Shown: positions 22,630 through 33,129, counted from the first letter of the stretch. The stretch is 64,000 bases of DNA from Micrasema longulum (GCA_022494885.1 JAGVSM010001691.1:124001-188000), one strand, 5' to 3'. Translations and numbers: made by a program. Notes: a model not told the origin generated them from the letters alone.

Positions 22630-23005
22630 CGAAAATCCACCCGTAAAACGAATCCTTAAGGTAATAAAATAAAAATCATTCCGTAACCCGAAAGAACATC
22701 AATTTGAGCCATTAATCCTTTTTACAAGGAATTAACAGGAGATCACAGTGGTCCAGGCGGGTGTAATATACACCCGGAGATTTATCAATGGAGAAAGAAC
22801 ATTAGTGAAAAGGGGAAATAAAAGGCCACGTGAGAAGTAATATGTTAGTTAGGGGTAGCGAAGGGGAGGGGGTGAAACATTGTTTTTCCGCCTCCAACTG
22901 ATTGTAACAAATAATGGTGGCGAAGTGGTCAGGACCCTTGGAGAAACGGGACCTACAAACCGCAGCAATAACTACACCTTCACAGGTATGAGGTTCATGC
23001 GAGAT
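22630..23005. other. GC-richer unique island
   Basis: Purine-rich, higher-complexity sequence (GGTCCAGGCGGGTGTAATAT near 22751; GGGGTAGCGAAGGGGAGGGG near 22851), ending at an (ATA)n microsatellite at 23009-23023. No ORF and no repeat partner. Function unknown. Confidence 0.28.
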
Positions 23006-23084
23006 AAATAATAATAATAATAAATTTTAAAAAATGTCTTTGGAGGAATAAAGTTAAAGGTATACTCGTACATGCGGTTTCATC

Positions 23085-23260
23085 AACTATATTTTGAGTT
23101 AGTCTAAATGTTCGTAGAAAAGGACAAGATTTCATCCTTTAGGGAGTTATATTAGAACCAACATATTACAACAGAGATGGAGAACAATTTGGATGTCAAG
23201 GCATGAACAGCGCTTATGAACTGTCATCAGCTGATTAAGATCGCTGAATAAAGTAAAAAA
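23085..23260 (+). repeat. Foldback repeat family, copy 6 (diverged)
   Basis: TTGAGTTAGTCTAAATGTTC, TTTAGGGAGTTATATTAG, AACAGAGATGGAGAACA and GAACTGTCATCAGCTGATTA follow the order of the forward arm and central block, closest to the subfamily at 40430. The palindrome is lost. Confidence 0.6.
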
Positions 23261-23369
23261 TAATATTTACCATATAACTAGTACATTCCGACCCGCTCAT
23301 TCTCAACTGTTGTTCCCACAAGTTTATTTATATTTTTTTAATCATCCTTTATATAGTATGGGTTCTCTC

Positions 23370-23490
23370 GGCACTTTACTTTTTTATGTTTGTGCCACTA
23401 CTACGGTGAAGGCGTATAGTAGGATTTGCATGTTATTATAGTTAGTGGCCTGACGAAGAGACATAGAAAAATATTTAATATTTACTTACA
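23370..23490 (+). repeat. PLE-like repeat family 1, copy with deleted hammerhead
   Basis: TTTGTGCCACTACTACGGTG, AAGGCGTATAGTAGG and GTGGCCTGACGAAGAG match the other family-1 copies. The segment from stem II to the cleavage site is missing, so GAAGAG joins directly to ACATAGAAAA. About 25 nt were lost between two GAC triplets, removing the GAAA core and the cleavage site. It keeps the AATATTTAATATTT end. Confidence 0.65.
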
Positions 23491-24750
23491 ATAATTTAAT
23501 AAACAATTTTAATATACTGGCTTCTGAATAAAATATCAAGAGACGTTTTAAAATATTAGATAGAAAGTATCTTAATAATTTTCCACCATTTAAAAAAAAA
23601 AGTTACATCAAGTTGTTGCTGTCTATTTCTAATAAATTTGAACTCTACGTTTAACAGTATGTAAAATTTAATTTATTTGAGTACACATTGTAACTGGAAA
23701 CTTGAAGGGGATTTTCAGAAGCATGACCAAGGCTTTTTCTAGGACAGCATTGAGGGATGATGCCTAGGGTAAGTGAGAGACTGCAAAGTAGTTTGGTCTG
23801 TAGGTAGAGAAAGGACTATATTTCAAGTCCAGCAGTTTGAATGTTGGTTCCCTCAAGTTGTTAATACCCGTCAGCTGCAAGAGAATGTGTGGTTAGCTTC
23901 AGACTGCTTCCAGTTAGTACTCGGGTGGAGGAAACAGTAAGGTAGATAACATTTTGTTTAACCTAAACAGTTCACGATACACATTTACGTAATTTAAAAA
24001 AATAATAATTAAATGTGATTCAACAAACATTGAAATGTTTTGAGCATTCTTAAGTAGACTTTATTTTATTTATTTAAACTTTTACATTGATGGTATTCTT
24101 TTTTTTTATACAGAATAATGTTCCTCACTGTGGTGTCTCGTGCCGAGGGAAACATTTTACAAAATGCGAAACATGCCTTAAATTATTTATTTTACAAAGT
24201 TATAATATAAACAATAAAAAAACGTAATTAATGCAATTAACCTAATAATCATTGACATAATAAACAATTTTAACTAAAAAAATCATAAAAAAGATAACCA
24301 ATTTATACAGACCAATAGAACAAATTTCATAAACAGTACACACATTTGACCTATTTAGCTTGATCCACTCATCGATCCGTGTGCAACTCACTTCCACTAT
24401 CCATTTCTTAATAGCAGTTTAATATTGTGAGAACTTATTAATTGTCCTTACGGATAATGGAAGTAGATTGTATACTTTAACCGAGTAGTAGGCCCATCCT
24501 CTTTGACCGAAAGTTGTATTAATTTGTAATTGTTTTTGCAGCACCAAGGTGGATTATCTAGTAACTATTGTATTTGTGGAAGGAGTAATGGAAGGAAGAG
24601 AATAATTTTTGTGTGCGTACAGTAACAGAGCTTTTACATAAAATTGTTGTTGTAAGATTGATGTGGAGAGGTTAGAGTAGTAGGCCAATCCTCTTTGACC
24701 GAGGGTAAATATGTGCTTAAATAAATCGTTTTAATGTTCTCGGATGATAC
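23491..24750. other. No gene; 30-bp direct repeat pair at 24480 and 24671
   Basis: GAGTAGTAGGCCCATCCTCT followed by TTGACCGA (24484-24512) recurs as GAGTAGTAGGCCAATCCTCT with TTGACCGA (24676-24704), about 190 bp apart. The region could be a decayed LINE end on the minus strand, but no motif is good enough to call. Other sequence is AT-rich. Confidence 0.35.
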
Positions 24751-24754
24751 GGCG

Positions 24755-24925
24755 GTCTCCGTGGTGTAGTGGTCAAGACGCTTGACTTACACATGAAAGG
24801 TTCCGGGTTTGACTCCCGGTGAGAACACAAAAAATAAAAATGTGATTTTTCTCAAGCCTGCGTGTTCTGTGCTGTAATTTATCACTGTAATTGGGCCTCA
24901 TGGCCTGCTGTGGTGAAAAAATAAA
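24755..24925 (+). repeat. SINE-C: tRNA-Val-like head plus short body
   Basis: GTCTCCGTGGTGTAGTGGTC is very close to the 5' half of tRNA-Val. The anticodon loop CTTACAC would read TAC (Val), and the T arm CCGGG-TTTGACT-CCCGG is perfect. The acceptor and anticodon stems have several mismatches, so this is not a working tRNA. It continues into a body (TTTCTCAAGCCTGCGTGTTC, GGGCCTCATGGCCTGCTGTG) and an A-rich tail. The A and B boxes are good enough that Pol III transcription is conceivable. Confidence 0.6.
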
Positions 24926-24949
24926 ACAACAAAAAAAATATATAAATAT

Positions 24950-25795
24950 ATATTATCGTTTTTTTTTTTCTTCACAAAGTGAAAGACGAAAAACACAAAC
25001 TAGCAGCCAATGCTAGATATTTTATTTGCTTATACATCAATTCTTATACAAAAAAAATAAATTCTAACCAACTGTCTCTGAACTGACAGATATTTAAAAA
25101 AAAAAAAGAACTATTTTTGATTGCTTAGTAAGAACTTGCAATATAAATTTGTATGGAGACATGCGGCTCTAGCGTTTTGAAATTTTCCCAAAGTTAGATT
25201 ATATTAAAGAAAAAAATTAATTACTTTGAAGTGTTTTAGATGTATTTAGAGTATGTTGTAACTTATTTTATCTAAAATTATGAAGGGGTGTTTTTTTAAA
25301 TATAATGCCTGTAACAGGCTCAAGGAGTATGACAGAAAAGTTTTCGTGTAAGTTTTTTTCCCTCGGTATATTGAAAATTTAAATTTAAAATATTAATCAA
25401 CGTATATCTTAGTTATTTACCAATTTGTATCAAATTAATTGTTCAATCATCAGTAAAATTGTTGCTGTTGGAATAATGCTAAATGATGTTTCCAAGATCT
25501 GACATTTAATTGCTTTTGGTTTGCAAATTGGCAAATAAATGTAGTCATGTTAGAAACAACTCTAAAAACGCGATAGAGTTTTTGTACCTTGGAAGCAGGA
25601 TCATCTGAGATGGTAGAACAAAAAAAGTAGTCGAGTCTGCAAATCTCAAGCTTTAGATCCATTCTAGGAAGTAATTTAATTCTATAATATGGTCTCCTAA
25701 TTAAAATATTCATACAACGCAAATTGATCGGTGCAAAGTTAATTTTTAAAATCGTTAATATTGCGAATTGGATCAAATACTTTCATAATTAACTA
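24950..25795. other. AT-rich; possible small LINE fragment near 25590
   Basis: Plus strand near 25575-25640 reads EFLYLGSRI, stop, DGRTKKVV, resembling the block after the RT catalytic box in several LINEs. This is short and uncertain. The 108-codon minus-strand ORF across it has no domain and is probably a shadow. Confidence 0.3.
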
Positions 25796-25799
25796 TTTT

Positions 25800-26175
25800 A
25801 CGATCGTCTAGAATACAGTCAAACAACCTTTCAATATAGTCCTTTATACGATGTTCCACTGAAATAGTTACCCTAAACCTACTAAGCTCACCCCCTCCCT
25901 CCATCCCCTCTCCCTTTTTTCAACTTTTTCTCAAACAACATATAATATCTTTTTTATTTAATCAGTGCATGTTTGTCCTAATCAGTGCAGGTGCTTATTA
26001 AAATGCATGTCGTCTTGGTTTTATATTTTTGTGTAACAACTATGGTGAAGGTGTGGGTTTTGCATGTTGGTTCGCATGTTGGTTTGATTGGTGTCCTGAC
26101 GAAGAGACGGGTACGTCTCGAAACCGGTTGACATAGAAAAGTCGGTAAGTGGTATGTACAAATATTTAATAAAAT
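25800..26175 (+). mobile_element. PLE-like non-autonomous repeat, family 1, best copy
   Basis: About 375 bp aligns end to end with the reverse copy at 34225-34575: a TTTCAATATAGTCCTTTATA block, CTTATTAAAATGCATG, ACAACTATGGTGAAGGTGTG, then a hammerhead motif and a GTCGGTAAGTGGT tail ending in AAATATTTAAT. There is no ORF. A non-coding unit of 350-380 bp ending in a hammerhead fits retrozyme-like or Penelope-like (PLE) derived repeats; the link to PLEs is inference, since no PLE reverse transcriptase is seen in the window. Confidence 0.7.
26091..26134 (+). ncRNA. Hammerhead ribozyme motif, type I, family 1
   Basis: Core CTGACGA is at 26096-26102 (consensus CUGANGA). One extra A follows (26103). 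Stem II is six perfect pairs (GAGACG 26104-26109 with CGTCTC 26114-26119) closed by GGTA. GAAA is at 26120-26123. Stem III is the palindrome ACCGGT (26123-26128), too short to fold alone but able to pair between two molecules. The expected cleavage is after T26129. Stem I is GTGTC (26091-26095) with GACAT (26130-26134), one wobble. An extra A at this core position is known in a viroid hammerhead. All catalytic residues are present. Confidence 0.8.
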
Positions 26176-26179
26176 TTAG

Positions 26180-28305
26180 CAAAATATTAGACTGCAAAGT
26201 TAATGCTTTAAATATTAATAAGATTTTAAGATTGTTCAGATTAAGCCATAATTATACCTTTGTACATTTAAAAAGATATAAAGATTGTTAAGATAGAGTG
26301 TTATGATATAATATAAACTCAGTGATGCCAATCTTTTAGGGCTTCCATAAGTTTGTTGATTGGCTTAAAAGAAAAGATGAAATGTTACAAAAAATTACGC
26401 TTAAGTTTTTACCACGTCGTTAGTAATTTTTTTATTTTGCCAGAACATTTTATTGTCTTTATACTGCACCTGATGCATAAAACTGATCATTTTACCTTTA
26501 CACAACAAAAAAATAAATAAATATATATTTCTGTAATACCTTTAATAGTGGATGGGATAGGATTCCATATGTGCGTCCCATGGACACCATAAGAGTAAAA
26601 GAAGAGGAAGGAAGTGTGGATGAGAATTGAGAGGGTGCTTTGAGTATAAGAACGAAAAGGTAAATCATAAAGAAAAACCTTTAAAAATACATGTATATTT
26701 TAAACTTTCTTTTTCATACAATTCTTTCTCTGTTTTTGATGTGTATTATTATTATCTTATCTCTTTCTGATATTAATTTATCAAATATTTTTGTGTACCG
26801 TATTTTATATTATTTTCATATATATACTTACTGTAAACTAATTTTCATTATTTGTTTTTAACAATAGTTTGTTGATACCATTTTTTTATACTTATAAGTA
26901 TATGAAAATGTATTTATTTTTTTGTGTGAATTCTTTACAAGTTATTCACAATTTGCTTTTTAATTTTAATTACTTTTATTATATCCATTTATTTTATTTT
27001 TCTTTTTTACTATGTAAAGTTTCACTTTTTATTTTGCATGGAGCTTGCTTCTTATTGTTTCTAAATGTATACAAAAAAGCATTGTTTATCTTTTAAATTT
27101 GTACGCACTATGTTTTGTTTTGTACTTACCTGTATATTTTTTGTAAATGCCCCTTGAGCGTATTGTAAAATTAAATTAAATTAAATAAATAATAAATATT
27201 AAAATATGACTGAAAAAAATAATCATAAAAAAATATTGCATGGAATGTCTTTTGAACAATGTAAATTTAATTTTTAAGACTGTACAATTCTTCTTAGAAC
27301 TGTATTTTTTAAAAATTATAATAGTAAGGGAGACTTTTAAATCGAAGTTTTATATATTTTTCTCACAAAGTATAAAAAAATAATCCAACGTAATTATTTA
27401 ATACTTTTATGTTTTTGTACAATTAATTCAAGAAAAAAATCTAGTTTGAGCCGTCAGATCTGCGTTGGAGTTGTAACACAAGTTAGCAGTTTAGTGCTAG
27501 GATGAGAAAGGGAGACACAGTGGGTGAGGGGTGGAGAACACGAGGGTTGCTTGTTGTGGCTGCGGTACATGATTGCTTTCTGCTGTACCTGAGACTTCGA
27601 TACACTTCTCCGTTATGGTGAAACTCTTAGAATTAAAGCCAACTCTGCTGCCAGCTACTTGTCCCAATGCCAACTTTAGAACAAGATGGAACTACGCTTG
27701 AGGTCAAGTGTAACAGTTACAGTAATACGTTAATGTAGCGTTAAATAATATTTATTAATTTATTATCTAGGAAAATATGGTTACAAACTTATTTTGATTA
27801 CGTAAAAATATAATTTTATAATAAACAAGTAAAGTTCCCGTATGCGCATTTTTTAAAACTTATTTTAATTTAAAAAATAAGTAATTTTTTAAAAGAAGAT
27901 ACGTAGGAACCAAAAAAACATGTCGTTATAAGTTTAACTTATTACGATACACACATTGTTTTTTATGTTCATAAATATTCAATATAAAAATAAACCCTAA
28001 ATGTAGTGAAAAAAAAAAGGTTTATATAAGTCATTTCAAAAAAGAAAAATGTTAGAGCATGTATTTAAAATTTAAATGAAAATGCGGTAACACTATTAAA
28101 TCATATATGTGACTTGGATCTAGAATGGCCAATGTCAGATTTGGTAGTTTTCTTGCCACCATTTTATAGAGGGTCGATATCAATAGTAAAATGTATATAT
28201 TCAACTATCTTATACACATATACATGTGTTTTATTAATATTTGTTATCAAAGACAAAATCATAATTAATATCTTTTGATAATACAATTTACGAATATAAT
28301 AATAT
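26180..28305. other. AT-rich stretch, no recognised gene
   Basis: Low-complexity sequence with a LINE-like A-rich end (TTAAATTAAATTAAATAAATA near 27170). The 75-codon ORF at 26869-27096 is Phe/Tyr/Leu-rich as expected from T-rich DNA. A higher-complexity patch at 27450-27720 (GAGACTTCGATACACTTCTC) has no partner. Confidence 0.35.
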
Positions 28306-28309
28306 ATAA

Positions 28310-28600
28310 GGGAATATTGAAGTTAAGGCATCCACAGAACTTATGATCTGTCATTGACTTGTTAAAGTGGCCATATAATACACTGTATAATATTTACAAT
28401 TCTGCCTATATTTGAGCATCTATATTCCTTCGACTCTTCCATCTGTTGAAGTTCAATCTGATAAATCTCACCCGCAACAGCTTTCAGCTTTTCAGCAGTT
28501 TCAGATTTTTGACTCCACAAACGTCGAAAAATGGAAGAGTCGAAGGAATATAGATGTTCAAATATAGGTAAAATAGTGAATGTTACGGTGCCAGATTCCA
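28310..28600. repeat. Foldback repeat family, copy 7, hairpin
   Basis: Forward central block (GAACTTATGATCTGTCATTG, GTGGCCATATAATACACTGT) runs into an inverted pair: about 28400-28446 (ATTTGAGCATCTATATTCCT, TCGACTCTTCCATC) and 28530-28584 (GGAAGAGTCGAAGGAATATA, GATGTTCAAATATAGG). The loop of about 80 nt carries ACAGCTTTCAGCTTTTCAGC. Stem about 45-50 bp. Confidence 0.75.
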
Positions 28601-28639
28601 ATATGTTTGGGATAATTTAATATAACTAAACGAGCGGGA

Positions 28640-29420
28640 GAAACGGCTTTTGTTCGTAAAAGATACAATAAAAATATTAAGTTCCATAATCGATATCGCG
28701 TGACTTATTTAAGGACAATTGGCATATCAATTCCAAATACGATAAAACATTTCTTGTCTACAGGGTTAACGATAGTTGTCGTTACGACGCGGTTGTTCTA
28801 GCCTCTCAAACCAGACTCTACTGCCCATCCATCTAGATTCCTCCGGCGTCAGGATGGAGTCGATATAACTACACCACCTCCACCAGACATAGCCTTGGAC
28901 TCGGAGTCGACAACCAGTCCTCGCGTCGGTGCCACCGGGCTTGTACACCGAGAGTATCACATCTCTGGCGTGAACATCCACCAACAATTAGTTTAGTAAA
29001 GGCGCGTCGTAAAGCAAGTCAGCAAATAATTATTTTTATTTATTCCTAATTTTGTGAACTGATAGAACGTCATGTCCCTCCTGTTATCAAGGCAATCCAA
29101 TAATAACCCACAGTCATAGAATGTAGTAATTTAGTATCAAACTGTTAATTTTAAGTCTGGACCACGTAAGGAGTTGTCACGTACGACGCTCAGAAAACTT
29201 AACAACTTAATTCATTCCGGTAATATTTGTACCATAATAAAGAATACACATGGAACGCTTTCTATTATGTTGCTTTGTACTATTTCCTTTTGAATTATTT
29301 GCAATAAACATTTTTATGACAGACTGTTGTTTCATTTGATGACGTAACGGGAGTAATGACTGTTTTGTAAGAATCCCAACACCTTCACCTGGGAATACAT
29401 TAGTGTACTTTATAAGGTAA
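28640..29420. other. GC-richer unique island with 73-codon minus ORF
   Basis: 28766-28987 is open on the minus strand (MLVDVHARDVILSVYKPGG; ends near WFERLEQPRRNDN). Its codon content is less AT-biased than the flanks, so a real exon is possible, but I recognise no family and no clear splice sites. 29030-29420 continues as unique sequence. The alternative is non-coding regulatory DNA. Confidence 0.3.
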
Positions 29421-29943
29421 GCCTAGTTTTAATGAATAATCTTACAATATAAATAAGACTTAAGAAAATTCATAAAATTATAAAATAATATTTTTGTTGA
29501 ATTCTCAATAATTATTAGATAGTGGAGCATATGTTGTTCCAAAACTGGTTGGTAATTTTTATTTAAAGAAGTGATTAAAACCAAGGTGTTTTTTTCAAAC
29601 TATTATACATAACCACAAAGATAGTGCTTTAAACACAATTTTCAAATTAATTTTAATAATTTCGACTTATACCCCGTTTTTCATGAACAAAAATACCCGA
29701 TGATGAACTTATACCTCTCGTCACTAGAGCCTTGGGTGCGGTGGCAGGGTATTCGAGTATTATGGAAGTCTTTGATACGATAACAACTTATCAGGAATGA
29801 AGTAAATGAGTTGGCATTTTCCTTTCCAAAAAAATATTCGTGAAAATTTCAGTACTTGCTTTTTATCAACTTAAGAAAATAGACTATTTTTACAGAAACT
29901 GGAAAAATAAGAAATGATGTTAGCTTGGAGCTGTATTTTCATC

Positions 29944-30135
29944 GGCCTCGTGGTGTAGTGGTCTGGGCGTTTGCCAACTATGCAAGAGGTCTGAGTTTGA
30001 TTTCTGACATGATTGACATGAAATGTTTATTAAAAAAAGTGTTTTTACACTTGACTATTTTAAAGTCCATGGACTGGTCCCTGAAGCGTAAGACCAATCA
30101 TCTTACCATATTTTTGTGTTTAATTTTTCCTAGAT
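29944..30135 (+). repeat. SINE-A copy with head and body
   Basis: Head: GGCCTCGTGGTGTAGTGGTC, GTTTGCCAACTATGCAAGAG, B-box-like GAGTTTGATTTC, then GACATGATTGACATGAAAT. The body has CTGGTCCCTGAAGCGTAAGA and CCAATCATCTTACC, matching the complete copy at 61918-62157 in reverse. The 3' tail is missing or decayed. Confidence 0.7.
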
Positions 30136-30775
30136 TTAAATTCTGTATTTTATGAACACCAATTAAGTGACGAACAATCTTTCATAGTTTTATCTTTTTA
30201 AATATTTTTTCACAACGTTACTTATTTGAAAAAAAAAAAAAACACAAAAAGTATACCTACGTGTGACGTCATTTCAAATAATTTACACAGGGTGATTTTT
30301 GACAGAAACAAAATCTGTCGAAAAATTTCTATGTGCTACTTTTGCGGTCAAAAAATATACTTTTTGTTTAAAAATATTTCCACAGTAAAAAAAATATTAG
30401 AAAAAATAAATCCGGAAGTTTAATGGTCGTAATCGAAAAAAATTACAGATGTGCGAAAAATTCGACTTTCTTTTATATTTCATCTTGAAAATGTTTTATA
30501 TTCCCGGATTTAAAAAAATGCTATTTATATATGTATATTTAAAAGTAACAAAGTATTTTTGTAAGTATCAAATAATATATTTTTGTACATGTTGAGTTGT
30601 GAGATAAAGTGTGAAAATAAGTTTAAACGAGTCTCATGTAAGGTTGAAGAAAATCACATGGGTTGTTGTTCTGCGATCATGATGATATGTGTACTCGAGA
30701 GCGCTAGATGTTAAATTATTTTTTTGAAAAATACCTGACATCTTTCGTAACAACTTTCATTTAACTTGTTAAGGT
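30136..30775. other. AT-rich stretch, nothing recognised
   Basis: A 65-codon Lys-rich ORF at 30226-30423 reflects A-runs. TTTACACAGGGTGATTTTTGA near 30280 recalls a common insect repeat end but has no partner in the window. Confidence 0.35.
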
Positions 30776-30779
30776 GAGC

Positions 30780-31270
30780 TTTTCATATCATAAAAAATAT
30801 TCGATCGTTCTTCTCATAAAGCCGTCAGGCGGGATTCAATGGATCGAGGCTTATTGTATCGATATATTTATCGCGCGTTTTTGTCACTGCGATTTAAAAG
30901 CGTAACAAGAACACTCTCAGCACATATGCGCTATTCTTCCGCAATTCTTCTATCACCGTTAGCTTTTGTACCGGCAACAATAAATAAAACCCGTCTCACT
31001 TATCGGCGCGGCGGGGGCGGAAAGGGGGTACAAAAATAAGGGGTCGAAAAACCCCTTGTTGGAAGTGGAACAAAAAATAAAAATAAAAAGGGAAAAGGAA
31101 AGAAAGTGTGTTTGTAAAAACTGGGGAGCAATTTATTTAGTGGCGAACCGTGGCGGATAGATGAACTTGTAGCGGAGATAATAGAGTGGTTCGCACGCTT
31201 CGTCTTCAGGAGGGTACCTACACAGTACACGAGGCATAGAGAATCCGCTACCCGTTACCCACACCAAAGC
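30780..31270. other. GC-richer unique island, possible regulatory DNA
   Basis: Includes TATCGGCGCGGCGGGGGCGG (31000-31020), ATCGATATATTTATCGCGCG (30858) and a purine-rich tract at 31070-31110. Overlapping ORFs on both strands (66 and 76 codons) have no domain. No repeat partner in the window. Confidence 0.33.
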
Positions 31271-31274
31271 CAAT

Positions 31275-31935
31275 AGAAGGGTTCTTAATCTTTATCCGAT
31301 GTTTCAATTATTTATTTATTCAGAGTATCTCCTCTTTTTGTAAAGAGGGTTAGCTGTGACGTAGCAAGTACAATGTGTCCCTGTGTTTAGTAATAAAAAC
31401 GTATCTCATTTAAAATACTTCAAAATAAATGTATTTGTTTTATTCTGTCTCCTCTTTTATTTTATTTTGTGTCTTTGTATACCTTACTCTAATTAAAATT
31501 ACTTTTTGGTTTATGCCAGTTAATTTATAATACATTTGTGGAAGATGAATCAGTGGATTACTTTGTTTTATTAGAATTTTATTACAAAACTGCAAGCGCT
31601 TAATATAATATTTTTAATCATTGTATTTTAAAATTAGAAAACATTTTGTTTTAACCACTTAAACACCGTCTGGTTTTGGAGAAATTCCGCGCTTCATTAT
31701 CAAGGTGTAATTTAGAAAAAAAAACTTTGTACATTGATAAGGGACGGCGTTATATTAAAAAACCACCAAATAATTGCTTCAAATATTAATATTGTATTTT
31801 TTTTACTCTATAAATGAACTAATACAAATACCTATACGAAATTAAATTCAATGCGAGGAGTATTGATAAATACATAAAGTACAAATATATGGTCTAAAAA
31901 GTAGCATTGTAAAGATATTTACAATTATTATTATT
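31275..31935. other. AT-rich stretch, nothing recognised
   Basis: No supported feature. Confidence 0.35.
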
Positions 31936-31939
31936 AACT

Positions 31940-32300
31940 TCTGAGGCTGAGACAAGCATTATCGACAAAATCAAGAAAGGAGCTATGCGCTGGTTTAGAC
32001 ATGTAGAACGAATGGACAGCGAGAGAACGGCTAAGAATATTTACAATGCGAATGTTGATGGATGCAGAAATAGGGGAAGACCGAGAAAGACATGGCATGA
32101 CCAAATCCAACAAACACTTAAAGATGGACATGTCAAAAGTCGGAATAATCGGCGCGCGTGCATGAGAAGATGTATGAATGTAGAGGAAGCGAGATCTGTA
32201 TGCAAAGATAGACTGTTGTAGGGTTCCATCCTCTCTGCCTACCCCGTATGTCTGTATGTCGTATGTGATGAGAAAACGGCGTGATTGTCTGTTTGTTTGT
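31940..32300 (+). pseudogene. LINE relic L1, best C-terminal copy
   Basis: An open frame of 78 codons reads MRWFRHVERMDSERTAKNIY, then GRPRKTW, NNRRACMRRCMNVEEARSV and CKDR before a stop at 32219. This is the C-terminal signature of a widespread insect LINE (RWFGHVERM...GRGRPRxTW...RACMRRxMxVxEAxxVCKDR). The 3' UTR (TGCCTACCCCGTATGTCTGT, GATGAGAAAACGGCGTGATT) leads to a GTTT microsatellite at about 32290. Upstream RT is absent: 5'-truncated near 31940. It is the least damaged of the four L1 ends here. Confidence 0.85.
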
Positions 32301-32785
32301 TTAAACATCTTTATTAGTGTTTTTTCCTTTTCTTTTTTCGTTTCTTTTCTTGATTTTATTTGTAATAACAAAATCTTTCTATTTATCATTTTTTTCATCA
32401 TTATATATTTTTTAACATAAATATATAATATTTACTTAAGCATTAGTTTTAAATAATAATACCTTTTTTTTAATCGTTTAGTGTTCTTCAAAATTGTTTT
32501 TCTTAGCTTTTTTTTAACTGGTTCAAAGTATTTCTAATACAAAGTTATCATTTTTTATCAATAATTCTAAAACTGAAAATATTTTTTTAAATAGTTTATC
32601 TTTCTTAGACTTTCTTAATTGGTAAATTAATAATATTGTTTTAAATGATCTTTATTACTTATGATTATACTAACATTTCTGTATATTTAACTGTATTTGT
32701 AACTAATATGTAAAAGGCACTGAGTGCCGTTTATTTTGTTAAAATAATAATCTAGTCCGGGGACTGAGAAATATTCTAGTGTAAA
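32301..32785. other. AT-rich stretch, nothing recognised
   Basis: Poly-T-rich; a 155-codon minus-strand ORF starting in it is a shadow of the L1 LINE. Confidence 0.35.
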
Positions 32786-32790
32786 AACAT

Positions 32791-32930
32791 CGGTTTCGTG
32801 GTATATTGGTCAGTGCGTTTGCCTACCACGCGAGAGGTCTCGGGTTCGTTTCCCGACATAGTTGACATAAAATATTTATTTAAAAACATATAGTAGACAC
32901 TATTTATAAAATAAATTCTACTACGAAGAA
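32791..32930 (+). repeat. SINE-A tRNA head, best B box
   Basis: CGGTTTCGTGGTATATTGGT (A box region), GTTTGCCTACCACGCGAGAG, then a perfect T arm TCGGG-TTCGTTT-CCCGA. The anticodon loop is CTACCAC. The acceptor stem is mismatched. It is followed by CATAGTTGACATAAAATATT and A-rich sequence. The T arm is the best preserved in the family; the 3' body is lost. Confidence 0.7.
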
Positions 32931-33129
32931 AAAAAAAACGAATTTCAGATACATAAGTAACTCAGATACCAAAACAATACTCCACCCAAGTCACGTTCAC
33001 AATATTTTAATTTTTAAAGGAATGAAAAAAAATACAATAATCTCCCCAATGAACGAAAAACTATGAAAACTATCATATTTGTAAATAAATTTAAAGTAAA
33101 TTTTATGAATTTTTTTTAACCCGAGTGAA

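Noticed and set aside
24755..24828. Functional tRNA-Val gene
   Set aside because: The T arm is perfect, but acceptor and anticodon stems have multiple mismatches and a SINE body follows directly.
25450..25776. 108-codon minus-strand ORF
   Set aside because: No domain. The plus strand shows a faint LINE-like EFLYLGSRI, so this is more likely a shadow.
26465..26500. CCTGATG near 26470 as a ribozyme core
   Set aside because: No stem II or GAAA follows; chance occurrence.
26869..27096. 75-codon ORF of Phe/Tyr/Leu
   Set aside because: Typical of T-rich DNA; no family, no flanking gene signals.
31934..32401. 155-codon minus-strand ORF
   Set aside because: Antisense shadow of the L1 LINE C-terminus, whose plus-strand frame has the GRPRKTW and RACMRR signatures.
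32791..32866. Functional tRNA-Gly or tRNA-Val gene
   Set aside because: The acceptor stem does not pair. The same head occurs in several decayed SINE copies.
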